From positions 8,529,181-8,593,180 of the forward strand of contig NC_064040.1 in the NCBI RefSeq assembly GCF_932526225.1: a stretch of 64,000 bases of DNA. Direction: 5' to 3'. The stretch comes from Nematostella vectensis. Taxonomy: Eukaryota > Cnidaria > Anthozoa > Actiniaria > Edwardsiidae. The translations under genes and the position numbers were made by a program. Shown in pieces: positions 35,960-46,500 of the stretch. Positions within the stretch are counted from its first letter, which is position 1. Every line of letters starts with the position of its first letter. A model generated the notes under the pieces. It was not told the DNA's origin, searched no databases, and saw only the letters and a program-made list of their open reading frames with translations.

Positions 35960-37168
35960 ATGATTTTGTTACTTCAGAGGAAATTGCGATATATTTTCGC
36001 TATATTAACCATCCTCGTATTTATCTGGATGACTCGTGAGATCCAGATTTTGCACGGAAACGCTAAATCGTTCAGACGTTTCATCACAACAGCAGCAACA
36101 CCAGTTGGCAACATTCGAAGTATACCGAAGGTCTCGCACGGAAGCGCTATATCGTTCAGACATTCCATCACAACAAAAGCAACACCACGTGGCAACATTC
36201 GAAGTATACCGGAAGTCCTTGTGCATCCGGCAGCCGGCACATCGAGAAAGTTCCTTGTAATCCTTATAGCAACAGCGCCATCGAATCTACAGCACAGAAA
36301 TGTAATAAGAAGGACATGGGGACGACCTAGCAATTGGCATATAAAGACTATCAATTACACCTCGGTGTTCCTGCTTGGTAAATCAAATATTAATCGTACT
36401 ATGATTGAGCTGGAGATACTACATCATAAAGACCTTCTTATAGGCGACTTTGAAGACGTGTACGCGAATTTAGTGAGTAAGGTTTTGATGGGTCTTGCGT
36501 GGGCATCAAGTATTGATTGTGAGTACGTTTTCAAAGCAGACGATGATGTCTATGTGAATGTCCCTCGCTTGCTGGATTGGTTGGGAAGTCCCTATAGTAG
36601 GTTACCAAGAGATCTGTATGCTGGTTTTGTACATGATGCAATAGTTCCTAGAAGGGAGAACACGTCAAAGCATTACATAGGGGATATAGACTATAGAAGG
36701 CAAAAATATAGACCGTACTGTTCTGGCCCTTTCTATGTAATGTCTCAACGAATTCTTCCACGCCTTACAAATGCAAGTCTTGTGGTACCCGCTTTTAGAA
36801 TAGAGGATGCTTACATTGGCTTATTAGCATATCACATCGGAGTGTTGCCATATGATCAACATGGCTTTCACTTGTTAAGAAATTCCAAAAAGGAAATGGA
36901 ACAATTTTCTCCCTGTGATTTGCTGACAACAATTGCATGTGGCCATGCAATACAACCTAATTATCTAGAAAAGCTACATGCAAAGTTCCTTTCCCTTGAA
37001 TCAAAAGGTAATACTGTGTTCCTATGTGTATCTTACTCCTTAGAGGTTCTAGGTAGAAACATGGGGTATGTTGTCATTTCATTATTATTTTTAATTTCTT
37101 TAGGCTCATGTGCATGTCATGTAGTTAGCAGATGTTGTTGTCATAAGACCCAACGGAGACCAAAATAG
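35960..37168 (+). CDS. GT31 family beta-1,3-galactosyl/N-acetylglucosaminyltransferase, intronless
   Basis: Golgi type II glycosyltransferase of 402 aa that should transfer galactose or GlcNAc in beta-1,3 linkage; donor and acceptor cannot be read from sequence. Residues about 11-24 (YIFAILTILVFIWM) are the signal anchor. The catalytic domain from about 95 holds the GT31 motifs RNVIRRTWG, KADDDVYVN (DxD-type metal/nucleotide site near 192), CSGPFYVMS and EDAYIG. Two features are unusual. The stem contains a 28-aa tandem duplication (units start near HGNAKSF and HGSAISF; 84-bp period from 36053). The C-terminus has a second hydrophobic segment, MGYVVISLLFLISLGS, followed by a Cys/basic tail, absent from typical family members. 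An overlapping upstream frame starts at 35917. It is divergent from DDAH, and both genes lack introns. Confidence 0.93.
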   Translation: MILLLQRKLRYIFAILTILVFIWMTREIQILHGNAKSFRRFITTAATPVGNIRSIPKVSHGSAISFRHSITTKATPRGNIRSIPEVLVHPAAGTSRKFLVILIATAPSNLQHRNVIRRTWGRPSNWHIKTINYTSVFLLGKSNINRTMIELEILHHKDLLIGDFEDVYANLVSKVLMGLAWASSIDCEYVFKADDDVYVNVPRLLDWLGSPYSRLPRDLYAGFVHDAIVPRRENTSKHYIGDIDYRRQKYRPYCSGPFYVMSQRILPRLTNASLVVPAFRIEDAYIGLLAYHIGVLPYDQHGFHLLRNSKKEMEQFSPCDLLTTIACGHAIQPNYLEKLHAKFLSLESKGNTVFLCVSYSLEVLGRNMGYVVISLLFLISLGSCACHVVSRCCCHKTQRRPK

Positions 37169-37346
37169 ATTATTGATGGTGAAACCTGTCCTCCGTGATG
37201 ATTTTGTGTGTCATTTCTTATCCATACAAAAAGGTCTGCAAGGATAAAAGAGGAAGCATTTAACATCTTTTGTTGACCAAAAAGGGGGGAACACCCGGGG
37301 GGGGGGGGGGGGGGGGGGTGGGGGGAACAAAGGCCCATAGGTTGGA

Positions 37347-37512
37347 TGGTTGGAGAGGCACATTTTTCAAGGTTCCCCATTAGAAGTGGTCCAAGAATGG
37401 TCCATATATATATGTAGTCTATAGTCCATTCAGCGTGAGTGCACGGGGGTGGGGGTGGGGGGGGAGGAAGGGGGGTGATTGTCTTCAAAATTGATTTTAA
37501 CCCTAGGGGATG
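37347..37512. repeat. dispersed repeat, copy 1 (copy 2 at about 38185-38335)
   Basis: GAGAGGCACATTTTTCAAGG, CCCCATTAGAAGTGGTCCAA, GAATGGTCCATATATATATG and ATCGTCTTCAAAATT-type segments occur in the same order here and at 38185-38335. A G homopolymer (37298-37320) precedes copy 1. No terminal inverted repeat is obvious. Confidence 0.75.
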
Positions 37513-37815
37513 GCACTTTGGGCATGGCCAACATAAATTGTTAAGCCTAAGAGATAGCAAATTGGGTTTGGTAAAAGGAATGTTTAACCCTAAGAGATAG
37601 CAGAATCAGAAATTAAATGTAAAAACCCCCTTAGGAATAGCAATTGGTCGAATTTTATACCCTAAGAGATAACAGAATCGAAAAAAATATCTAAACATCC
37701 CTTCAGGAACAGCAGTTGCTTGAACTTTATACCCTAAGAAATAGTAAAATTGGAAAAATCCTTTAAAACCCCCTAAGGGATGGCAGTTGGTCGAAATTGT
37801 ATACCCTAAAAGGTG
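37498..37815. repeat. degenerate tandem repeat of CCCTAAGAGATAGCA units
   Basis: Variants of ACCCTAAGAGATAGCAGAAT and of CCCTTAGGAATAGCAATTGG alternate about every 35-40 bp through this stretch. There is no coding capacity. It lies downstream of the GT31 stop codon. Confidence 0.7.
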
Positions 37816-38339
37816 GGGGACGTGCAGAGACCTAACTCAACGACCGTCATGCAATAGGTTTTTATTGTAATGCATGTGCAAGCTAAAAGCTGGAATGCCC
37901 AGAGAAGCTCCGTTCACACTTAGCCCCTGTTGCTTTTGGCCTGTGTTGACTCAGAACTGTGCACACAATGCAGACATATTTTCTTTTGTTTTTACTGATG
38001 TTGTCCAAAGTTGCACTCAAACAGCACTGGGCTTGGCTTGAGTCATCAATAGTTTTTTTTTTAGTGTTTTTTTTTAATATACCCACCCCTCCCAAGTCTG
38101 TAGGCCTGATACAGCATTCTAACCACAGAAAGCTCTGTGCAGGATAGTACAGAGCTTTCCAATTTGACGATCCAGGTCATTCTCTAGCAATGTGAGAGGC
38201 ACATTTTTCAAGGCTCCCCATTAGAAGTGGTCCAAGAATGGTCCATATATATATGTATGTATATCTATAGTCCATTCCAGCTATTAGCACTAGTGCGGGG
38301 GGTGGGGGGATCGTCTTCAAAATTCATTTTAACCCAAAG

Positions 38340-39635
38340 TTGTTGTTAGCAAATCACAGGGGGGAAATTGTTCCATTTCCTTTTAAACAGGCTCAGCCAG
38401 TCCTTGCACATGTTACTCACTAAAGAAACTTTGGGTGGCTGCTATCTACTTTTGAAAATGCAGTACTATTTCATAAAGATGTCTTTCACACAAAAATACA
38501 CCAACGATAAAAGAGTTACTAAAAATATTTAATAAGAATTTCCCTTGGTTACAATATCCTATAACAGTAACAAAAAGTTATGCGGCCTTTGCAAATAGTC
38601 ATGGTTAAACAATCCAGGTAACATAATAACACTTTTTTCCCCTTCTCAACCCTAAATAAAACATATGATACCTTCATTATTTGGTGATAGTGTCATTACC
38701 ATAACCTATAAGATATAGATGTTACATTCAGCTTGTACTGGGGACAGCTCAGCATTTGTTAACAACTGGACCAAGAACAACTGAGGTACTGTCCAGAACT
38801 TAACAATACTTCAAAGCAAATAGCAAGCTTGTAGCACAAGGAAGTAAACAAAGTTTTGATAAGATATCTCAAAAGTGTTATGATGCTATCACTTCACTAT
38901 AACATGGGTTATAACATTTGTGCATTTACACATTGCCTCTAGGGATAAAAGCATACCTATTTGCTTGCTCCTTCCTAAAGAAAAGTGACAAAGATGCCAC
39001 ATCCACCTGGTTATACTCACACAAGCCACAATAGAAGAGACCACTCCTTTTATCCAAGATTCTGATCACAGTTAATAAAAACAGGAACAGTCTCTTTTCT
39101 TATGGAAACGGAATATAGAAATGTTACAGCCCTTTTGCCTGCATAGCAATATCACTATCTGGTGCAATATTTGTTTACAAAAAAAGAGAGCATTAGTAAT
39201 GAAAAAAGCTCCAAAAAAGAAAACATGTTCCACCTTGTCTAGAAAATCATACATATTTATCTACAAGTATATACTACACCTGTGAGAAGTCAGTAATTAA
39301 GCTCAAGATATTCACTGTACACTTCTTAGTATCCATGCCTAGTTAGCTCAAGTGCATATCAATAGCATACATGCACACAAAGAACACAGCAACATAAAAA
39401 GACACCAATGGAAAACACTTGAATTTTCTCGTATGTTGTTTCCTTGCTGGTATATAAGAATTGTGCTGCTTATGGAAAAATATCCATCCATTTTAAAAGA
39501 AGGTTGTGTATACTTGTGTTGTTATGCTGTCAGTAAGCACAAACCAATGTAGAAGAGATTCAGAAATAATCTTGAACAAGGAAGTAAGTACAAAGTTTGT
39601 TAAAGTGTAACACACATGTGGGTGTACAAATAAGA
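38340..39635. other. intergenic or 3' UTR stretch, nothing recognised
   Basis: AT-rich sequence between the GT31 gene and DRAP1. It may contain the 3' UTRs of both convergent genes. I see no exon, RNA gene or transposon terminus. Confidence 0.5.
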
Positions 39636-42600
39636 TCAGGAGTCGTAGTCATCGTCTTCTTCTATGGAGGGGCATGTGTTCAGGAGAGGTTTGCTGGCGA
39701 AGGAAGATGGCATTGAGAGTGAGGCAGCAGCTGGTGGCTCAAACCTGGAGTAAACACAGAAATGAAAACCTGTCAGTCCCAAACACAAAGAGGCCAACAA
39801 GTACTCTACAGGAGAGAATGACAGAAGAAGATATTCTGGCGAAGTGAATGGTTTCCAAGTAAAGGGAAAGTGAAGAGATGGTAAGGCAGCTGTTTGCCAC
39901 CAAAAATGGCAATGTAAGATGTAAACAATACAAGTTTTCTGAGCCCCCCCCCCCTCACACACTAATTTTTTTCTATATCAAACATGATTACAAGGATACA
40001 TTACCCCTTTCTCTAACAACTTTTCTGGTATATACACTGGCATATGTATGTATCAAACATAATTAGCAATTCATTAATTAGGACATGTTTTTTTAACTCA
40101 TGATTCTGGAATGAGAATGATTAGAATAGAAAAAAAGCACGCGTTCGTTTATCCTGCGTTCCCATTCCGTGATGGAATGAAAGCCATTCCACCCATTCTG
40201 CTACCTGTAGCAGAATGACTTGAATGCCATTCTGAACATTCTCTACCAACCATCCCTATTCCAGAATGATAGGAAAAAACCCGCCCTTAATTAGCAAATG
40301 TGCAAATGAGCTGCACTTACACTTCATCCTGCTCATTCTCTGGTTTGGAAATAGTTATTGCTGGGATGTTCGCATTGGAAGTGTTGCTGGTACTGGTGCT
40401 GTTGCCATGGTAACTGTGACCCTCAGATGATACTGACTCCTCTTCCTTTATGAACAAATAAACAATGACGATACTGACTCCTCTCCCTTTATGAACAGAT
40501 AAACAATTCAACACCAAGTCTTAATTTCAAATGTATGTCATCAAAGAAATAAGATAAATGTTAAATAATGTTGTTTGTGCAAATCTCAGGTTCCTCTTCT
40601 TTCACTCCCAATATGTATTGGGAAGGGCTTGCAGTCTAGGATTGCGGGAAGAGACCCCCTGAGCCAACTCTCTGAGTATGCCTGTAGGAGTGTATGGCCC
40701 CTCTCTCACATAATAAGTATTGTAGGCAGCAGTGTTACTAGGAACTTGAAGGGAAATACCCCCTTGGCGATCCCTTAGCTATGTCAATATGTAGATGCCT
40801 CCTCCCCCCCCCTCTGGGTTATTGTTACTTATACCTCTGAGTCAACCTCCTCGTCTGACTCATCCGTCAAGGCTGGCTTATCTTTCTTCTTGTCTCTTTT
40901 TCGTGATTTTGTTTGTTTCTCCTTGGGAGCAGAAGGCTGTGCTTTTCTCCTACAAAGTAAGTAGTAATTAGTAATAATTACAATAAACAATTTTTTTAAT
41001 GTTTTTACATTTTATTTAAAAGCACTGAAGCACATCTAATCATAGTTTCTCTGTACCACTGTATTTTAAGCTACATTTTATTGCTTCGTTTATCATGTAT
41101 AATATAGATAGTTGCAATAATGACAGGTTCTTGTACCTCTTCGGTTTCGGTTCTCCTTCCCCTTCTTCTTCATTAGCAGGAAGGTCAGGTATATTTTCTA
41201 CAAGGTCTTTTAAAAAGTCAAACTGCTGTTCTGAAGTGATGCACCGCTTTCTATAAAGTGCAAAGATAAAAACAAACTCAATAATTGAATAACTAAGACA
41301 AATAATAGACTTGTGCGGCATATTATATGTTAGACATCTGTTTTGCACTGTATTTTGACTATTCCTACTGTACGTTCAACACACACTCTGTTTTCATTGA
41401 GAATGTGTTGTATACTCTGACACATTATCAATATACATTACTGTATGTAGCCTGAGTAGTGGCGCTAAAGGGGAGGGGGAAGGGATCTGTGGACAAGAGA
41501 GAAAAACCAGAGCGAATGTAAAAAAATTTTGAAGCAACAAACAATATAATCTGATAAAAAAAACAGTGGAGAAATTGATATTTCTTGAAAGCATCATGGA
41601 ATAATGTGAAAGATAACTATTCTTTAAAACACAGCTTTTTGGTAGCATGATAGACATACATTAAAGCATCAGTATCATGATACTAAGGTAATTTGGGGGA
41701 ACATAACCCTGATATAATAAGATATAAAAAAGTGAAAGCTGCTGATCCATGCCAAAGTAAACAATTCTCCTGATTAGTATACCGTAGTGTAAATCATGTT
41801 TTGTTCATAGCTTGCTAGATTATTTTGAAAAGTCAAGCTATATAAGCTTAAGGAAGGATAAAACATAAAACTTAAAAGGAATGAGGGTTGACAAAATTGC
41901 TCTGCATTCACAGTACAATTGAAGACTAGCACTAAGAAAATGTGGAACTTTTTGGTTGGCAAGCTTGTGCCACACTGAATTTTGGCAGAAAAATAACATG
42001 GTACAACAAAAAGCAACTCAGCGCTTACAAAACAGCCAGAAAGTTACCATGTCAGGAATGGCTTATTTTAATTTTTACTTTTTTCATTTATTTTAAAGTG
42101 AAAGTCTGAAAGAGTCAGTCATATTTATATATTTAAAGATAACTTAAGTACAGTAGGTACTTTTTTGTAGATTATTGACCTACATTTTGCAGACTAAAAA
42201 TGGAACTAGAAAAATAGCAAATTACTATTGTATAGTGCTCTCTAATAAAATAGACTTAATAATGTAGACAAAATTACTTATCTACAGTAATTATGTCATT
42301 AACAAGACTTACATCTACAAACAAAAAGATTTCATAAAAAAAAATGAACACATCTTTCTCTGTCTACACAATGGCTAATAAAATATTTATCCAGACCAGA
42401 AAAAAAACTTGATGTAAATATCGATGGATTGAGCTGTTTATGTGCAATAATATAAAACATAGAATGGTCAAATACAAATTTTATTCTTATACAAGCCCTA
42501 GCAATTTTAGTGTTATGGATGTATGGACCAAAAAAGATATTTTAGGATTTGACCTTTAAGGATAGTGAATGGTCCAACGCATTTAAATAAAATCCGCAAT

Positions 42601-43294
42601 TGGGCGATAAATAAGCAACGTTTTCCTTTAGAACAGAGGGGGTTAAAGCCGAGAGAGGGGGATTTAATCCTCAATCATTAACGAGACATTGACTTACAAG
42701 TGCGCCGTGCTAAGCGTTTTTGCGTTTCTTGCTTGTGTGTAATAGCAAGCTTTCTCGACCAACGTCTGCATAAAAATCTCGAGTGCTTTCGCTGAAGAAA
42801 TCGTCAAGGGAATTATTTAGGAAGTGATCTGAATTAACCAATATATCAGGATAACAGACAGAACTGTTAAACCGTGAAATATTTCCCTTAGCACAAGCTG
42901 ATTCACCTATAAAACGTGACCACAATTAACAGGTCTTGTAAAATGAAAACACAATTGAGAAACTACAGCTTCAAGATGCGACCTCACAAAAATAATATAA
43001 CTACACAACAGACTTTACAATAATCAAGCAATAACTAGAGCAAGGCAGTACAGTGTATTTAGACGTGATAGAGTATGGTTTTACAGGTAATCTTCAGGAA
43101 AGGATACAAATTATTACTGGTACGGCTGCAGCAACCTTGCCAACATCCTCGTCTGTTTGCATTATCTTTTTTATCCGAGCCTAGAATACAATGGAACACA
43201 CATCAGACAGCACATTTAGTTGGTTAAATAAATGGCTAAAGGTTTTTTTTACCGGGGGAAAGCGAGCGTTGAACTTCTTCTTTTTAGTCGGCAT
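39636..43294 (-). CDS. DRAP1: DRAP1 (NC2 alpha), complete
   Basis: Histone-fold subunit of negative cofactor 2, which with DR1 binds TBP on promoters and blocks TFIIA/TFIIB entry. Seven exons in transcript order: 43294-43253, 43180-43108, 42791-42698, 41250-41137, 40949-40835, 40445-40321 and 39744-39636. They predict 223 aa (human 205). The N-terminus MPTKKKKFNARFPPARIKK and the histone fold (MQTDEDVGKVAAAVPVIISK, ALEIFMQTLVEKAC, QARNAKTLSTAHL, EQQFDFLKDLVENIPDLP) match the family almost word for word. A Lys-rich linker, an acidic-Ser stretch (DESDEEVDSEEEESVSS) and a Ser/Thr/Asn-rich segment follow. The family's acidic YDS C-terminus closes the protein. All phases join. The acceptor of exon 6 is tandemly duplicated. 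It is head-to-head with the unnamed gene at 43506. Confidence 0.95.
40428..40505. repeat. two-copy 42-bp repeat at a DRAP1 acceptor
   Basis: GATACTGACTCCTCTTCCTTTATGAACA-type sequence occurs at the exon 6 acceptor and again about 42 bp further into the intron. On the minus strand each copy contains CATAAAG followed by exon bases GGAAGAGGAGTCAGT. Confidence 0.85.
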
Positions 43295-43505
43295 TTTGGA
43301 TGTTTTTTGGTGATTTTGAGCCCGCGATTGTTTATATCTGTAAGCAGCGGGCCAAAAAATTGCATTATGCGCAGATGCATGCGTGAATTATTCCAAGGGG
43401 AGGGGAGGGGGCTATTTTCAAGTTAAAAATATATTGAGTATGGTTGATTTATGACTCATACAAGGATGCCTTGTATAGAAAGATAACATAGCTACCGAAA
43501 CAGTT

Positions 43506-46500
43506 ATGGGAGAAATAGAGGTGAGATTATAGAGACGTTGTAGAATGCCCAACTAAATAAGTCAGAGAGTTGTGTTAACTCACTGGTGAACTAATAAAAA
43601 TGTTGCTTGTAAAATGGTAAAAACAACTTTATTTTATCTTTGAAGATAGCACAAAGTTTAAGGATACAACATAAGATTGATAGGCTGCGAAAACAAGATA
43701 TTCAGGTTTGTTGTTTTAAATCTATGGCAACAGAGGGACATCCATAAAATCGAACTCCCTGATAATATATGGACACCCCTGGGACAGAAAAATGTGACTG
43801 TCAAATAAATGGAGGTTTTATCAAGATTGACTGTGATCTTGGAAAATGTCTGTTATTGAAGTGCTTCAATCTGTCCCTGCTTAAATCTGTCCCCTTAGTC
43901 TGCTTTATGAGGGTTTGCTTTATGGAAGTTATTTCTACTCCCTTATCAACACAAACACAGTCTATTATATTTCTTTGCAGTTGCAGGATATTGAATTAGT
44001 TCTTCAAAGGGAGAAAGAAAGGCTCCTGAATGAATACAGACTAGTCTACCTAGATCATCCACAGTGGAAACGGGAGAAAACATTCCATGCCTCTGGAGGG
44101 AACAGGCAAGAAGGACCTTTTTTAAAGAAATATTATGAATGGAATTTTCTCTTATTTCCATCCGCATTAGGATCTTGAGGGTGCCATAGGAATTAGCCAC
44201 TAATTAGCTATCCCAAACAATTTAATAATATTAATTAAAAAGTAACTTGAATACAAATATGTTTCTAAAATGCTCTTGCCATGAGAAGTGTTTGAAGTAT
44301 TCAAGTCAAAGATTTCCTACAATTGAAATGTGTATAAATGGATTGCTCAATAGCAAACAATAAAAAAAACGTTTGTATCATTATTATTTGTACTCTATGT
44401 CAAACCCAGGTGTTTCTTGTGATCAAATGATTGTGTTTTTAGACAAGATGCAGTGCTTGAACTCTTGAGAGAAATTCATCAACAAAAAAAAGAGAAGCAG
44501 ATACTAATATGTCAAACAGCTGAGAAAAGATCCAAGAAAGAGATTGTGGAGATAAAAAATGCTATTCATGATAATACAGGTATACAATTTTGTAATTATG
44601 CACAGGTGATGAGTAATGGGGTAGTGATGATGATATTACATATGTGGTAATGATGACAATGGTGGTATCAATGATGATGGTGGTGGTTGTAGTGATGATG
44701 ATGATTTCTGGTCATGATGACAATGGTAGTATTGATGGTGATGGTGGTGGTGGTAGTGATAGTGATGATTTCTGGTCATGATGACAATGGTGGTATTGAT
44801 GGTGATGGTGGTGGTGGTAGTGATGATGATGATTTCTGGTCATGATGACAATGGTGGTATTGATGGTGATGGTGGTGGTGGTAGTGATGATGATGATTTC
44901 TGGTCATGATGACAATGGTGGTATTGATGGTGATGGTGGTGGTGGTAGTGATGACGATGATTTCTGGTCATGATGACAATGGTGGTATTGATGGTGATGG
45001 TGGTGGTGGTAGTGATGATGATGATTTCTGGTCATGATGACAATGGTGGTATTGATGGTGATGGTGGTGGTGGTAGTGATGATGATGATTTCTGGTCATG
45101 ATGACAATGGTGGTATTGATGGTGATGGTGGTGGTGGTAGTGATGATGATGATTTCTGGTCATGATGACAATGGTGGTATTGATGGTGATGGTGGTGGTG
45201 GTAGTGATGATGATGATTTCTGGTCATGATGACAATGGTGGTATTGATGGTGATGGTGGTGGTGGTAGTGATGATGATGATTTCTGGTCATGATGACAAT
45301 GGTGGTATTGATGGTGATGGTGGTGGTGGTAGTGATGATGATGATTTCTGGTCATGATGACAATGGTGGTATTGATGGTGATGGTGGTGGTGGTAGTGAT
45401 GATGATGATTTCTGGTCATGATGACAATGGTGGTATTGATGGTGATGGTGGTGGTGGTAGTGATGATGATGATTTCTGGTCATGATGACAATGGTGGTAT
45501 TGATGGTGATGGTTGTGGTGGTAGTGATGATGATGATATTTGTTAATGATGACAATGGTGGTAGTGATGATGATGGTGGTGGCAGTGATGACAATCATGT
45601 TGGTGGTTGTGATGATGATGATGTTAGTGATAGTGGTGATTAAGGTGTTAGTGATGATGATGGTATTGGTGGTAGTGATGATATTGGTGGTAGTGGTGAT
45701 ATTGGTGGTAGTGATGATAATGGTGGTGGCGATAATGATGTTTGTGATGAAGATAATGCTAATGTTAATGGTAGTGGTTATGATGGTGGTGGTAGTGTTG
45801 TAGTGAGAGAGGGGGGTGAATAGGTTCGCGGATCGGCGGATTCGGCCCCGAAATGCTCACAGATTACGGATTTTGATGATTATTTCAGCGGATTGGCGGA
45901 TTTTGGAAATACGGCGGATCACGGATCTGTTGACAATTTGGGAGCGGATTTCGGATTTTGACTGCTTTGACAGTCGAATTTTGGATTTTATATGAATTTC
46001 AATTGATGCTATTGTTTATCTGTCAAACCATGCGGATCTAAAATATCTGTGGATCCACAGATTTGCCCCGAGAATGTAGCGGATCGGCGGATTTACATAC
46101 CCCTATTCACCCCCCCCCCCCTGAGAGTAATAATAGTGATTTAGTAATAATAGTGCTGATTATCATGACGGTGATGTTTTTTTTGTAGGAAACAACAAAT
46201 CAATTTTGTCTCAGTGGTACACTTATATGTCAAGTAAACCCCAAGGTGATGGATGTAAGAGGGAAGGTAATTGAGAAATGTCTCCCATCTCTCAGGTGGC
46301 AGACAAGGGTGAGGAGGCGGAGGTGCCAGCATCCTTCAGTTTGGTGTGAAAAGAAGTAAAAACAGTGGCAGATCCAGGGGTCCTGGAAATAGTGTACTGG
46401 AATAAAATTTAAGAACAACTTTATCAGAGCTACAGTAATATCCACAAAGTAATTAACCCACTTCCATATGCATTTCCAATATAAATTGTTATTTTTTAAT

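Noticed and set aside
45352-45803. Met/Val-rich and His/Thr-rich frames
   Set aside because: They are translations of the 64-bp minisatellite and flanking GAT/GGT sequence.
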